From Bacillus sp. J33 (lineage in GTDB: Bacteria > Bacillota > Bacilli > Bacillales > Cytobacillaceae), in assembly GCF_000518885.1 (NCBI RefSeq), contig NZ_JAEL01000031.1:1-54090 (forward strand): 54,090 bases of DNA, in the 5' to 3' direction. The position numbers and the translations under genes are program-made. The notes beneath the pieces were generated by a model, which saw only the letters and a list, made by a program, of their open reading frames with translations, ran no database searches and was not told where the DNA came from. Positions 29,462-38,287 of the stretch are shown here, one piece after another; positions within the stretch are counted from its first letter, which is position 1, and each line of letters begins with the position of its first letter.

Positions 29462-29779
29462 TTATTTTTCAAGTGTTTCAATGAAATTCTCAATTTCTTC
29501 CTGTGTTTTGCGGTCTTTGCTGACAAAGCGCCCAAGCTCCTGGCCATCCTTGTAGCCAATAAAGCTTGGGATGCCGAATACATTAAGCTCGATGCAGAGA
29601 TCAATGAATTGATCGCGGTCTGCATAAATAAAATTATAGCTGCTATATTTATCTTCAATTTCTGGCATGATTGGATCAATCACTCTGCAATCAGGACACC
29701 AATCTGCTGAAAACATAAAAATATGCTTTCCATGGCTGCGGAGCTCATTAAATTGCTCCATTGATTCTAATTTTTTCAT
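29462..29779 (-). CDS. ytpP: Thioredoxin-like protein YtpP
   Basis: Thioredoxin-fold protein of 105 residues with the dithiol active site CPDC (FSADWCPDCRVIDP, about residues 23-36) and the cis-Pro loop FGIPSFIGY near residue 70. The role is probably general disulfide reduction in the cytoplasm; the exact partner is unknown. Its ATG overlaps the stop of the upstream EIIC-like gene by four bases, so the two are translationally coupled. Confidence 0.92.
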   Translation of the reverse strand: MKKLESMEQFNELRSHGKHIFMFSADWCPDCRVIDPIMPEIEDKYSSYNFIYADRDQFIDLCIELNVFGIPSFIGYKDGQELGRFVSKDRKTQEEIENFIETLEK

Positions 29780-30798
29780 TTCTTTTCTCCCCCTGTGTTG
29801 ATTTTCATGTCACCGTATTGGATCCAGCCTTTTTTCCTCATATATTCAGATATTACCAAGCTGATAAGAGCTGGTCCAATAATATGCAATACGATCACTT
29901 TCATCCAAATGTCTGAACCAAACCCCATGGTTGTAAAAGTCATAATTTGGCCCACAAGTCCGCTTGTGCCCATCCCTGCTCCGGCAGCATTATTCTCCAG
30001 AATCCAAATTGTCGTTCCAATTGGTGCCAGGATTGCTCCTGCTATGGTAGGAGGAATAAGAATCCGCGGATTTCTGATGATATTCGCTACCTGCAGCATG
30101 GAAGTTCCAATTCCTAGAGCAATAAATCCGCCAATTTTGTTTTCCCTGAAGCTGCTGACTGCAAAGCCCATCATTTGTGCCGCACATCCGACTGTTGCAG
30201 CACCTGCAGCAAGGCCATGAAGGTCCAGCATTAGTGCGATAGCAGCTGAGGATATTGGAGCTGTCAGCGCCAGGCCCATCAAAACAGCAACGATAACCCC
30301 CATAATAATAGGCCTTTGTTCAGTGCCCCACATAATCAGGCTGCCGAAGCTTTTCATTCCATAATCAATTCCAGGGCCAATTAATGTTGCTACAGCATAC
30401 CCGACAGCAATTGTAACCAGCGGTGTAACAATAATGTCCACTTTTGTTTCTTTGCTGACAAGCTTTCCAATTTCCGTTGATATAACCGCGGCCACAAAAC
30501 TTCCAGCTGGCCCGCCTAGTGCGGCCCCTGCTGCCCCGCTTGCTATCGCCGAAAATACAACAAGCGGCGGCGCGTTCAATCCATATGCGACAGCGACACC
30601 AATCGCAGGGCCCATAAGCCCCATAGCCAAAACGCCCATCTCGCTCACATACTCTGATCCAAATTGATCTCCGATTGTTTTAATAATCAATCCAATGATC
30701 AAGGAAGCAAAAAGTCCCAGCGCCATACTGCTTAAGGCATCAATAAAATATATTTTGGCTGAAAGGGAAACCCCTTTTCTGTCCAGAAAGGCTCTCAT
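29776..30798 (-). CDS. EIIC-like multi-spanning membrane protein
   Basis: Integral membrane protein of 340 residues with about nine hydrophobic segments rich in Gly and Ala. It resembles the PTS_EIIC_2 group (IIC-like proteins lacking IIA and IIB domains), e.g. YFIDALSSMALGLFASLIIG near residue 17 and the loop RNPRILIPPTIAGAILAPIGT (key parts: NPRILIPP, GAILAPIGT). No phosphotransferase partners are nearby, so phosphorylation-coupled transport is not supported; the substrate is unknown. The start is one of two adjacent ATGs behind AGGGGG. Its stop overlaps the ytpP start (ATGA). Confidence 0.82.
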   Translation of the reverse strand: MRAFLDRKGVSLSAKIYFIDALSSMALGLFASLIIGLIIKTIGDQFGSEYVSEMGVLAMGLMGPAIGVAVAYGLNAPPLVVFSAIASGAAGAALGGPAGSFVAAVISTEIGKLVSKETKVDIIVTPLVTIAVGYAVATLIGPGIDYGMKSFGSLIMWGTEQRPIIMGVIVAVLMGLALTAPISSAAIALMLDLHGLAAGAATVGCAAQMMGFAVSSFRENKIGGFIALGIGTSMLQVANIIRNPRILIPPTIAGAILAPIGTTIWILENNAAGAGMGTSGLVGQIMTFTTMGFGSDIWMKVIVLHIIGPALISLVISEYMRKKGWIQYGDMKINTGGEKK

Positions 30799-30917
30799 CA
30801 TTATCCCCCTATGTACACGTTTTACAACTATAAAGATAACACATGTCAAGACACTTGTTATACACAATTTTTTCGTATTTTTATTGTTCTATTCAAGAGC
30901 CTATTCTATGATACTTT

Positions 30918-31175
30918 ATCTGTTTTATCATAAATTGTTGTTTTTACTTATAATTCTGCCCGTTTATTTCAGCAAGGGGCACTCAGCGAACCCGCGGGAG
31001 GAATGAGTGCCTCCCCGGCTTCGCCTGCAGAGTCTCCCACTTCCCTCACTTCCCGCAGGACATTGGAAAAGCATCCTTGAATAAACACCTCGTCGTAAGA
31101 AAATGCGAATGCATTTTCGAGGAGTCAAGTACCCCTCCGCTACAATCAACTCAGTTAGTTAAACTAAGGTTGCAT
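30918..31175 (+). repeat. R2 element, diverged copy
   Basis: The left part TTATCATAAATTGTTGTTTT and the right part CTACAATCAACTCAGTTAGTTAAACTAAGG match the R2 ends (key parts: CATAAATTGTTGTT, AATCAACT, TTAAACTAAGG). The core has the R2 GC-rich palindromes and the module CACCTCGTCGTAAGAAAATGCG shared with R1. Outer ends and target duplication are eroded, so the limits are approximate. Confidence 0.7.
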
Positions 31176-31195
31176 TTAAAACTACTCTAATACTC

Positions 31196-31224
31196 ATAAA
31201 AAAAACGAAGGGCCATGCCCTTCG
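31196..31224 (-). terminator. Terminator of the lipoprotein gene
   Basis: A perfect 8-bp stem CGAAGGGC / GCCCTTCG with a CAT loop is followed by eight T on the minus strand. Confidence 0.9.
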
Positions 31225-31225
31225 C

Positions 31226-31738
31226 TTAGTTCTTCACCTTTACGGAATTGATGATTTCCATCATCGTTGCGGCGTCAGATGATAAATGTTTGGTTTTGGA
31301 TTGTGTGGATATTTTTACGCCGCCAATGCCGACAATCAATTCATTTTCGTCTTTTTTTCCACTGTTAATTAATAAGAAGCCCCTATAGCCATCTTTGGTA
31401 TAGGTCTCATTAACATCATATTCTTTTTTCTGATTGACTGTTGCATCGTAGACAACCTCACTGTCAGGCCCTTCATGCGGATTGTAAAAAAGAATATACG
31501 TCTTTGAGCCATTTTTTAAAATGATATTATTAGGGCTTTCCTCTTTAACCTCTACTCCGAAAGGCAAATAATATTCTATATTGTCACTCTTATGATTGGT
31601 CTTTTCAGGTGTTTGGCTGAATGCTTCCTCTGCAGCATCCTTTGCGGCATCTTGCTCTTCTTCTAATGATGCTGAACAGGCACTGAGCAGAATAACCGAA
31701 ATGATTAAGAGCAAGGCTGCGGCAATTTTCATTTTCAT
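31226..31738 (-). CDS. Putative lipoprotein
   Basis: Protein of 170 residues with a classical lipoprotein signal: MKMKIAAALLLIISVILL then the lipobox LSAC (Cys near residue 21), so it should be anchored on the outer face of the membrane. The mature part has an Asp/Glu-rich linker and a compact beta-rich domain with ILKNGSKTYILFYNPHEG (key parts: NGSKTYILF, VGIGGVKIST). I do not recognise the family with certainty. The start at 31738 follows GGGGGA; the longer frame has no ribosome site. It is monocistronic. Confidence 0.82.
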   Translation of the reverse strand: MKMKIAAALLLIISVILLSACSASLEEEQDAAKDAAEEAFSQTPEKTNHKSDNIEYYLPFGVEVKEESPNNIILKNGSKTYILFYNPHEGPDSEVVYDATVNQKKEYDVNETYTKDGYRGFLLINSGKKDENELIVGIGGVKISTQSKTKHLSSDAATMMEIINSVKVKN

Positions 31739-31899
31739 ACTAAAGTCCCCCTTGCCAGGAAATCTATCATCCTTTTCTATCATACATTTCTTCTTAATAG
31801 TCTGACAACCCTTCATCCTGGAAATGAGAGCCTTTTCAATGCGTAACTTCTTAGAAGAAATGTTAAAATATAAGAATCATGCATAAAGGAGGAAAAAGA

Positions 31900-32346
31900 A
31901 TGGAAATTACCGTCTATTTAGCGGGTGAAATTCACTCTAATTGGCGCGATGAATTAAAAGAGAAAGCAAAATCACTGCAGCTGCCTGTTCATTTTTCCGG
32001 GCCAATGGAGAACCATGACCGCTCTGATATGATTGGAGAGGAAATCCTCGGAAAACAGCCTGACGCTATCCTGCGGGACGAAGCTGCATCCAGCATCAAT
32101 AATTTAAGAACGCAGCTCCTCATGCAGAAGTCAGACCTTGTGATCGCTTTATTCGGAGAAAAATATAAGCAATGGAATACCGCTATGGATGCAAGTGCAG
32201 CAATTACCCTTGGCAAGCCGCTGATCCTTATCCGTCCAAAGGAGCTGCATCACCCATTAAAAGAACTTTCAAGCAAGGCAAATGTTACAGTTGAAACAGT
32301 CAATCAGGCATTGAAAGTACTATCCTATATTTTTGAAACTGAATAA
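31900..32346 (+). CDS. ytoQ: YtoQ family protein
   Basis: Conserved Bacillaceae protein of 148 residues; it aligns end to end with B. subtilis YtoQ (start MEITVYLAGEIHS, GPMENHDRSD, FGEKYKQWNTAMDAS). The fold looks like a nucleoside 2-deoxyribosyltransferase-type Rossmann domain (LVIALFGEKY... then GKPLILIRP), but activity is unproven. The ATG at 31900 has GGAGGAAAAAG upstream; an earlier ATG lies before that ribosome site. It shares a bidirectional terminator with the converging NTPase gene. Confidence 0.92.
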   Translation: MEITVYLAGEIHSNWRDELKEKAKSLQLPVHFSGPMENHDRSDMIGEEILGKQPDAILRDEAASSINNLRTQLLMQKSDLVIALFGEKYKQWNTAMDASAAITLGKPLILIRPKELHHPLKELSSKANVTVETVNQALKVLSYIFETE

Positions 32347-32347
32347 G

Positions 32348-32380
32348 AAAAAGGGGCAGCCGAGTGGCTAGCCCCTTTTT
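32348..32380. terminator. Bidirectional terminator between ytoQ and the DUF84 gene
   Basis: AAAAAGGGGC pairs with GCCCCTTTTT, with an inner AGCC/GGCT stem. T tracts on both strands serve ytoQ and the converging gene. Confidence 0.9.
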
Positions 32381-32880
32381 CTATACTCATATTGTCCAAT
32401 CAGGAGCTGCATCACATGGGAGAACATGTCTGCACGATTTACTCTCCCATTCGTAAAAATCCCGACTGCTCCTTCATTTTTGCGGACATTCGCCTTTTCA
32501 GCATAATCATCCATAACCGGCCCAAGCTCTTCACCAGCAAGAAGCCTTGCCGATACCTCTTCAGGAAGCGGGATCCGTGCCCCACCGCCGATAATAGGAG
32601 GTTTTCCCTCCTCTGCAAGAGCACCCCAGTTGCATAGGAATAAACCGTATTCTGTTTCCTGCACTCCGCCTTCCAGTCCAATGCCAATTTGCCCTCCAGC
32701 TGTTTCAAGAGCCCCGAAAGCTCTGTTGATTGCTCCTGTAATCGTTTCTTCATCAGAGAAAGGCTGGGTGCTTACACCTGATTGCACATCCTTAGAAATA
32801 ATTTCTGCTTCATAGCCGCTAAAAGCCGTTTGCACCGCCATTATTTTAGCAGGATTTTTTGAACCAATGATGATTTTCAT
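32368..32880 (-). CDS. DUF84 (YjjX-like) inosine/xanthosine triphosphatase
   Basis: Predicted house-cleaning enzyme that hydrolyses non-canonical purine triphosphates (ITP, XTP); 170 residues. The start MKIIIGSKNPAKIMAVQ, the Glu/Asp pocket around SDEETITGAINRA and the GIGLEGGV motif (about residue 68) are typical of DUF84/YjjX. The ATG at 32880 has AAAGGAGC upstream. The coding end overlaps the shared terminator hairpin. It belongs to the same syntenic block as ytoQ and ytoP; substrate range is inferred from family. Confidence 0.87.
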   Translation of the reverse strand: MKIIIGSKNPAKIMAVQTAFSGYEAEIISKDVQSGVSTQPFSDEETITGAINRAFGALETAGGQIGIGLEGGVQETEYGLFLCNWGALAEEGKPPIIGGGARIPLPEEVSARLLAGEELGPVMDDYAEKANVRKNEGAVGIFTNGRVNRADMFSHVMQLLIGQYEYRKRG

Positions 32881-32887
32881 AAGCTGC

Positions 32888-32975
32888 TCCTTTCCGAATA
32901 ACGCAAGGCGCCTAGACCATGGAAAGCAGCTAAAAACGCCGCGATCTCCCAAAAGCTGCCGTTGCGTGAGCTAGA
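32888..32975 (-). repeat. R3-type fragment upstream of the DUF84 gene
   Basis: ACGCAAGGCGCCTAGACC and CTAAAAACGCCGCG followed by GAGCTAGACAG match pieces of R3 in order (AAGCGCC, CTAAAAACGCCAC, GAGCTAGA). It is much shortened and lies immediately before the ribosome site of the NTPase gene. Confidence 0.5.
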
Positions 32976-33044
32976 CAGTTCCCAAACTTCAAATTTGTTT
33001 TAATCATTGGAAAAAGAGACAGCATGGCTGTCTCCAAATAAACG

Positions 33045-34118
33045 TTAACAGTTTTGGCGAATCGTATCTACAGTGGAACGATCACAGGATTTAACAAGCT
33101 TTACAAGAAGCTCTTTTGCTGCTGCATAGTCATCAATATGGACAATCGAAGCATGTGTGTGGATATAACGTGAACAGATTCCAATTACCGCACTGGGAAC
33201 CCCTTCATTGGAAATATGAACTTTACCAGCATCTGTTCCTCCTTGAGATACGAAATATTGATATGGAATGTTATGCGTTTCTGCCGTATCCAGTATAAAC
33301 TCCCTCATTCCGCGGTGTGTTACCATTGAACGATCCAGGATACGAAGAAGGGCTCCCTTTCCTAAATGGCCGAATTCATTTTTGTCCCCAGTCATGTCAT
33401 TAGCTGGACTCGCATCCAAAGCAAAGAAAATATCAGGGTTAATCATATTCGCTGCTGTCTGAGCACCCCTTAAGCCTACTTCTTCCTGAACAGTTGCTCC
33501 GGAGTATAGGACATTCGGCAAAGTTTCAGCTTGAACTTCCTCCAGAAGTTCGACAGCCAATCCGCAGCCATAGCGGTTATCCCAAGCCTTAGCCAATATT
33601 TTCTTATCATTCGCCATTGGGGTAAATGGACAAATCGGAAGAATTTGCTGCCCAGGCTTGATGCCGATTTTCTTCGCATCCTCCCGGTCATCAGCTCCGA
33701 TATCAATCAGCATATTCTTAATTTCCATCGGCTTGCTGCGCTTTGCTTCATCCAAAAGGTGAGGAGGGATGGAGCCAATTACACCTGTAACAGGGCCATT
33801 ATCGGTAATGACCTGGACTCTTTGCGCAAGCAAAACCTGGCTCCACCAGCCGCCGAGTGTCTGAAAACGGATCATTCCATTATCCGTTATGGAAGTAACC
33901 ATGAATCCGACTTCATCCATATGACCTGCCACCATAACAGTCGGTCCATTTTCATCGCCTCTTTTTACGCCAAAGATGCCGCCAAGCTTGTCCTGTACGA
34001 TTTCATCCGTATACTGGCTGATTTGCTCGCGCATGAATTTTCTCACTAAATGTTCATTTCCGGGTGCTCCAGGCAATTCAGTTAATGTTTTAAAAAGCTT
34101 TAGTGTTTTTTCGTTCAT
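33045..34118 (-). CDS. ytoP: M42 family glutamyl aminopeptidase YtoP
   Basis: Dinuclear zinc aminopeptidase of the M42 (tetrahedral, PepA/FrvX) family, 357 residues as in B. subtilis YtoP. Metal ligands and catalytic residues are visible in order: [11 protein letters not shown] (about 65-75), DNRYGCG (about 180), EEVGLRGA (about 212), [10 protein letters not shown] (about 236) and [11 protein letters not shown] (about 322). Cytoplasmic; trims peptides, with acidic N-termini preferred in this branch. The ribosome site AGGAGC precedes the ATG. It is monocistronic. Confidence 0.94.
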   Translation of the reverse strand: MNEKTLKLFKTLTELPGAPGNEHLVRKFMREQISQYTDEIVQDKLGGIFGVKRGDENGPTVMVAGHMDEVGFMVTSITDNGMIRFQTLGGWWSQVLLAQRVQVITDNGPVTGVIGSIPPHLLDEAKRSKPMEIKNMLIDIGADDREDAKKIGIKPGQQILPICPFTPMANDKKILAKAWDNRYGCGLAVELLEEVQAETLPNVLYSGATVQEEVGLRGAQTAANMINPDIFFALDASPANDMTGDKNEFGHLGKGALLRILDRSMVTHRGMREFILDTAETHNIPYQYFVSQGGTDAGKVHISNEGVPSAVIGICSRYIHTHASIVHIDDYAAAKELLVKLVKSCDRSTVDTIRQNC

Positions 34119-34337
34119 TTATCTGCTCCTTTAACACTTGCCAAGATTGGCTGTGAAGATATGTATAATTTCATTTTACAGAACTTTCATACGTCTTTCC
34201 ACCATTTCAGAAGGTAAACTTCGACAGTCTAAATTTATCTGCATATATAAACCATAAGTTTTCAAAGGCAACATGTTATTTATTTTAGTATCAGCCTTTT
34301 TTTGGTAAGATAGAGTTTGGAAGCACTTATTCGAATT

Positions 34338-34560
34338 GGCTCTTTTCTCATAAATTGTTGTTTTACTTATAAATTCAGCCCGTTGATTTCCTGCGGGCAC
34401 TTGCTTTCCGCGGGGAGGGTTGAGAGCCTCCTCGGCTTCGCCTGTGGGGTCTCCCATTTCCCTCTCTTCTGAGCAGGAGTCAAATCCCTCCGCTGCAATC
34501 AACTAAGTTGGTTAACCTTAGTTAGTCGCCCAAAAAGCAGCAAATTTTACGAAAATAGCC
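34338..34560 (+). repeat. R2 MITE-like element with perfect 8-bp target duplication
   Basis: The 223-bp element starts GGCTCTTTTCTCATAAATTG and ends with TTTTACGAAAATAGCC. The ends are imperfect inverted repeats (GGCTCTTTTC versus GGCTATTTTC). It is flanked by TTCGAATT at 34330-34337 and the identical TTCGAATT at 34561-34568. It contains GTTGATTT...AATCAAC inner inverted repeats and no gene. Confidence 0.92.
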
Positions 34561-34618
34561 TTCGAATTTAATAAAACATGACAATCCACATTTGATCATC
34601 CGCCTTGGAGGTGCAATT

Positions 34619-34933
34619 ATGAACTGGAAATCATTTATTTTAGGGGTTGCGGTTGGTTTAGCCAGCGGCTATGCCGCAAGGGAACTGTTATCGGAAAAGA
34701 CATCTGTTTCTCCTGAAAAAGCTTTGGCAAACGCAAAGGAAGCATTCAAACAGGAAGGGCCCATCAGTGGTTCATGGATTCAAATGAAAGCAGAGCCTTA
34801 TGAAAAAGGGCATTTGAAATATCAGGTTTATAAAGGCGGCATTTCGAGGTTTTCAGGCGAACAGGCAGAGCAATATGAATTTATTGCTGATGCTGCGACT
34901 GGAACGATATTGGACATTTTTCCTCTTCATTAA
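34619..34933 (+). CDS. ytzB: YtzB, PepSY-like small protein
   Basis: Protein of 104 residues, the length of B. subtilis YtzB. An N-terminal hydrophobic helix (about 4-24, SFILGVAVGLASGYAAREL) anchors or exports it, and the rest is a PepSY-type fold (EKALANAKEAFK...ISGSWIQMK...EFIADAATGTILDIF), often an inhibitor module for proteases. GGAGGTG lies eight bases before the ATG at 34619; the longer frame starts inside the sequence before it. It is followed directly by a bidirectional terminator shared with ytnP. Confidence 0.88.
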   Translation: MNWKSFILGVAVGLASGYAARELLSEKTSVSPEKALANAKEAFKQEGPISGSWIQMKAEPYEKGHLKYQVYKGGISRFSGEQAEQYEFIADAATGTILDIFPLH

Positions 34934-34957
34934 AAAATCCCCAAATGGGGATTTTTT
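34932..34957. terminator. Bidirectional terminator between ytzB and ytnP
   Basis: A perfect 11-bp stem AAAAAATCCCC / GGGGATTTTTT with an AAAT loop overlaps the ends of both converging genes. Confidence 0.92.
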
Positions 34958-35801
34958 AATTGCGGCCTCTTTCCAATTTATCTATTAAGCTTTTCCCTGT
35001 TCCATCCCATTTGACAGCCCGGTAAAATGCATCATGATAAAAGGTAAACCAGGCATTGTTTTTTAATCCATATTCCATCCATTTTTGTTTGGCGCTGATG
35101 GAATCCATCGGATAATCATCGTAAGCCAAAACCCATAATACATTTTGGTGGGCATGGGTTGGCATGATATCAGCCATATGGACAATCGTTTCGCCGCCAT
35201 CTTCAATTACAATAATGGAATGCCCATCGCTATGGCCTCCGGTATGCACCATTTTAATAGGGCCAAGAGTCCACTCTCCATCAAACACTTCTACTTGATT
35301 CTGAATAGCCTCCCAGTTTTCTTTCCAGTATGTATTCCTCGAGCGGATGTTTGGATTTCTCATTTCTTCCCATTCCACAGCTGAAGCGATAATTTTGGCA
35401 TTTGGAAATACAGAAGCAAACCCTTCCTCTGCTGGTTTTGTCAGTCCGCAAGCATGATCAAAGTGAAGATGTGTCATTAAAATGTAATCGATATCCTCCG
35501 GAGTCAGGCCATGCTCTGCCAAGTCCTGCTCAACAAGAGACTCTTCAAGAGCCCCAAAATTGCGCCTCTGTTTTTCATTTAATTTTCCATTCCCCAGCCC
35601 TGATTCCACCAATATATTTTTCCCATCAGCCTGAATGAGAATCGGGTCAGTTCTTAATTCAATTTGATTTTTTTCATTGCATGGATATTTTCCTGACCAT
35701 AAAGGCTTGGGCACAACCCCAAACATAGCACCTCCATCAAGATATGTAACTCCGCCGCGAAGCCAGGAAAGCTTTATGTTTTGCAGTTTCAATGTTTCCA
35801 T
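34956..35801 (-). CDS. ytnP: YtnP, MBL-fold lactonase family protein
   Basis: Metallo-beta-lactamase-fold hydrolase of 281 residues, identical in length to B. subtilis YtnP, which is reported to degrade signalling lactones and inhibit Streptomyces development. The zinc motif HLHFDHACG lies near residue 108, with [10 protein letters not shown] near 190, the bridging Asp in [12 protein letters not shown] near 212, and a final His in FYHDAFY near 258. AGGAG precedes two adjacent ATGs; the second fits YtnP and the better spacing. Confidence 0.93.
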   Translation of the reverse strand: METLKLQNIKLSWLRGGVTYLDGGAMFGVVPKPLWSGKYPCNEKNQIELRTDPILIQADGKNILVESGLGNGKLNEKQRRNFGALEESLVEQDLAEHGLTPEDIDYILMTHLHFDHACGLTKPAEEGFASVFPNAKIIASAVEWEEMRNPNIRSRNTYWKENWEAIQNQVEVFDGEWTLGPIKMVHTGGHSDGHSIIVIEDGGETIVHMADIMPTHAHQNVLWVLAYDDYPMDSISAKQKWMEYGLKNNAWFTFYHDAFYRAVKWDGTGKSLIDKLERGRN

Positions 35802-35879
35802 CATTCTCTCCTCCAATTCTCGATTTAATTTTATAGTAACATTTAAGCGCTTACTTTTAGAAATATTTAAATTATTATG

Positions 35880-35910
35880 CAAAAAAAAGCCTACCCATAT
35901 GGATAGACTT
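35880..35910 (-). terminator. Terminator of trmB
   Basis: AAGTCTATCC pairs with GGGTAGGCTT (two G-T pairs) around ATAT and is followed by eight T on the minus strand. Confidence 0.82.
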
Positions 35911-35914
35911 CAAT

Positions 35915-36553
35915 TTATCGATACTGAACTTCGCACCGGTAGATGCGGCTTCCTTTTGCTGAAAACTTCTCTTCATACTCCGTCATGATGTTTCCTTCAA
36001 AGTCACTGTTGTGAAGATCAAGGCTTACATAGGTAAGCAGCATCCCATATTCTGAGAAACTCTTCAGAGAAGACTCAAATAGACCTTGATTATCTGTTTT
36101 AAAATGAATTTCTCCTTTATCCACCAGGATATCTTCATATATTTCCAGGAAGGTTCTATATGTCAGCCTGCGCTTGGCATGGCGCTTTTTCGGCCACGGA
36201 TCTGAGAAGTTGAGGTAAACACGGTCAACTTCGCCTTTTTCAAAGTAATTCCGAAGGTCATTTGCATTCACATTCAGAAGCTTTACATTAGGAAGTTCTT
36301 CTTCAATGATACGGTCCAATGCAGTAACAATGACACTATCAGCAAGTTCAATACCTATATAGTTGGTGTCTGGATTCGCTTTTGCCATGCCTGTGATAAA
36401 ACGGCCTTTTCCTGTTCCAATCTCGATATGAAGCGGCTGGTTCTGATCGAATGCTTCATTCCACTTTCCTTTATATTTTTCAGGTTCAGAAATTACATAT
36501 TGAGGGTATTCGGCTAATTTATCCTTAGCCCATGGTTTATTTCGCTGTCGCAT
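35915..36553 (-). CDS. trmB: tRNA (guanine-N7-)-methyltransferase
   Basis: S-adenosylmethionine-dependent enzyme forming m7G46 in the variable loop of tRNAs; 212 residues. The SAM-binding motif [14 protein letters not shown] lies near residue 43, and the family hallmark [16 protein letters not shown] near 116 carries the tRNA-interacting basic stretch and catalytic Asp. GGGAG precedes the ATG. In synteny with ytnP, ytzH and ytmP as in B. subtilis. Confidence 0.97.
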   Translation of the reverse strand: MRQRNKPWAKDKLAEYPQYVISEPEKYKGKWNEAFDQNQPLHIEIGTGKGRFITGMAKANPDTNYIGIELADSVIVTALDRIIEEELPNVKLLNVNANDLRNYFEKGEVDRVYLNFSDPWPKKRHAKRRLTYRTFLEIYEDILVDKGEIHFKTDNQGLFESSLKSFSEYGMLLTYVSLDLHNSDFEGNIMTEYEEKFSAKGSRIYRCEVQYR

Positions 36554-36690
36554 ATTGACACTCCCAAAAATTAATATCGTTCAAACAATATCATGCAAAT
36601 TGCAGTGATGCAACTTTATTTTTCTTTGGCTTAGTTTACCCATTTATAGGCTAAACAAATAAATGCCACTATGCCCCATGAATAAATAGA

Positions 36691-36728
36691 AAAAGGAATC
36701 CACAACCTAGATGTGAATTCCTTTTGTT
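36691..36728. terminator. Terminator-like hairpin between divergent trmB and ytzH
   Basis: AAAAGGAATCCAC pairs with GTGAATTCCTTTT with one mismatch, and T tracts follow on both strands. No gene ends here from either side, so it could be an attenuator in the ytzH leader or a relic. Its plus-strand T tract ends about 35 bases before the ytzH start. Confidence 0.5.
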
Positions 36729-36764
36729 TTGTATCTTCAGATTCAGGAAGAAAGGGTGTTTTCA

Positions 36765-37043
36765 ATGCCGCTTGGACAGCAGGACCAATTAAATTTATTA
36801 AAAGATATATTAAGCAATCATCAGACAGATTGCTGTGGCTCTGTTTCAGAATGTGAACAATTGGAACGGCTTGTTAAATCTTTAATGGTAAATGGAAATA
36901 TTAATCAAAATGTCAAAACAGTATTAGAAGAAATTTATGAATACAGCCAGCATGGCATAAATTCTTCCCAATTGGATAATCACATAGAATCACATCAGAA
37001 TGAATTATCTCAATGGGTTCATGAGATCGATCAGCTTTCCTGA
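36765..37043 (+). CDS. ytzH: YtzH-like protein
   Basis: Small soluble protein of 92 residues, entirely helical in appearance, matching YtzH (start MPLGQQDQLNLLKDILSNHQ, then SVSECEQLERLVKSL). It holds a DCCGSVSEC pair of cysteines; function unknown. The start at 36765 follows AAAGGGTG; a longer frame from 36729 begins in the hairpin region. The stop lies two bases from that of the converging ytmP. Confidence 0.87.
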   Translation: MPLGQQDQLNLLKDILSNHQTDCCGSVSECEQLERLVKSLMVNGNINQNVKTVLEEIYEYSQHGINSSQLDNHIESHQNELSQWVHEIDQLS

Positions 37044-37045
37044 GT

Positions 37046-37819
37046 TTAAAGGAGCTCATCCAAATAGGATATCCACTTATCCATTTCCTGGTACCTGAAT
37101 TTATTTTTATGCCACTGAATGGACGTAAGTGTTTGGGCGATGACGTACCATTTCATGCGGAGCATCAAGTCATCCGTCAATTCGATGCCATAACGCTTTA
37201 CCCAATTAGACCACTCTTCTTGAGGGATATACCAATATAACAGCATCCCTAAATCTATGGCTGGATCCGCTATCATAGCACCATCCCAGTCAATCAGGTA
37301 CAGCTGGTTGTTTTCCGAAAGCAGCCAGTTGTTATGATTTACATCGCAATGGCAAACCGTTTTATCCTGACATTGTATATTGGCGACCTCATTCTTAAGG
37401 AATTCAATCGACTGAATAACCGCCCTCTGCTGCTTTAAATCGGAATCCAATTCTTCCTCGATCATATGCAATAATGTTTCCGGCTGCAGCGGTGATTTTC
37501 CAAGCCTGGTCAGCATCCCCAGTAAAGGTTTAGAAGAATGAATTTTTTTCAGCAGCTTAGCAACTCTTTCCTGATTCATGTCGGAAGCTTTAAGCTCTCT
37601 CCCATTTAGCCATTGCTGCGCAGTAATAACATCCCCATTCTCCATCCTTTTCGTCCATACAAGCTTCGGGACAATCCCTTCAGCAGACAGAACAGCCAGA
37701 AATGGCGAGGAATTCCTTTTTAAAAATAGCCTTTGCTCTTCATGCTGGGCATAAAAGGCTTCCCCCGTCGCACCTCCGGCGGGAATAATCTCCCAGTCAT
37801 GTCCAAATAAATGTTCCAA
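37046..37819 (-). CDS. ytmP: YtmP, aminoglycoside-phosphotransferase-like kinase
   Basis: APH/choline-kinase-fold protein of 257 residues. The catalytic loop VCHCDVNHNNWLLS (about 153-166; Asp and Asn conserved) and the metal-binding LIDWDGAMIADP (about 173-184) are intact. The N-terminal lobe has a glycine-rich AGGATGEAFY and a VFLKR-type strand. Likely a small-molecule kinase; substrate unknown, no sign of antibiotic resistance context. The ribosome site is weak. It has a 468-base upstream gap. Confidence 0.88.
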   Translation of the reverse strand: MEHLFGHDWEIIPAGGATGEAFYAQHEEQRLFLKRNSSPFLAVLSAEGIVPKLVWTKRMENGDVITAQQWLNGRELKASDMNQERVAKLLKKIHSSKPLLGMLTRLGKSPLQPETLLHMIEEELDSDLKQQRAVIQSIEFLKNEVANIQCQDKTVCHCDVNHNNWLLSENNQLYLIDWDGAMIADPAIDLGMLLYWYIPQEEWSNWVKRYGIELTDDLMLRMKWYVIAQTLTSIQWHKNKFRYQEMDKWISYLDELL

Positions 37820-38287
37820 AGTTGTTCACCTGCAATTAGTAAGCCATTTTGTCAAACAGCTATAGTTGAAAAACATAAGCCCTGATTTTGGCAATCAAAC
37901 TATTCTGCAAAGCCGATCTGCAGAAAAGCTATCTATACCGAATAAGCAAAAAACTCGTATGCATTATGGGTTATATTCAAAATCATTCATAAGCACATAA
38001 AAAGCCTGTTAATCCGGTAAAGCAAATTAAGCACCTATACCACACAGGGTAAACAGGCGAAATACATTTTATATGAGACTGCCTCTTAATAGGCATAAAT
38101 TGTTGATATCGTAAAATAAAAAAAGAGCTATTGATGCAAGTTCCTCACAATAGCCATCTTTATAAATTTTATTCTTACTGGCTTTTTTCGTCAAGTGCAT
38201 CTATTTAGGTTTCCGGAATATCCGTGAAAAAATGGAGAAAAAACTTCCCCAGCCTCTATATTCCAGTAACAGAAAGGAGGAAAAACC
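37820..38287. other. Gap between ytmP and amyX
   Basis: No open frame with a ribosome site. It holds the amyX terminator, a second possible hairpin (GCCTGTT at about 38004 pairing with AACAGGC at about 38052, T-rich on the minus strand) and a stem AGAAAGGAGG / CCTCCTTCCT beside the amyX stop. The ytmP promoter should lie here but is not obvious. Confidence 0.5.
38113..38155 (-). terminator. Terminator of the ytlQ-ytlR-amyX operon
   Basis: GCTATTG pairs with CAATAGC around a 14-base loop, followed on the minus strand by CTCTTTTTTTATTTT. Confidence 0.75.
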
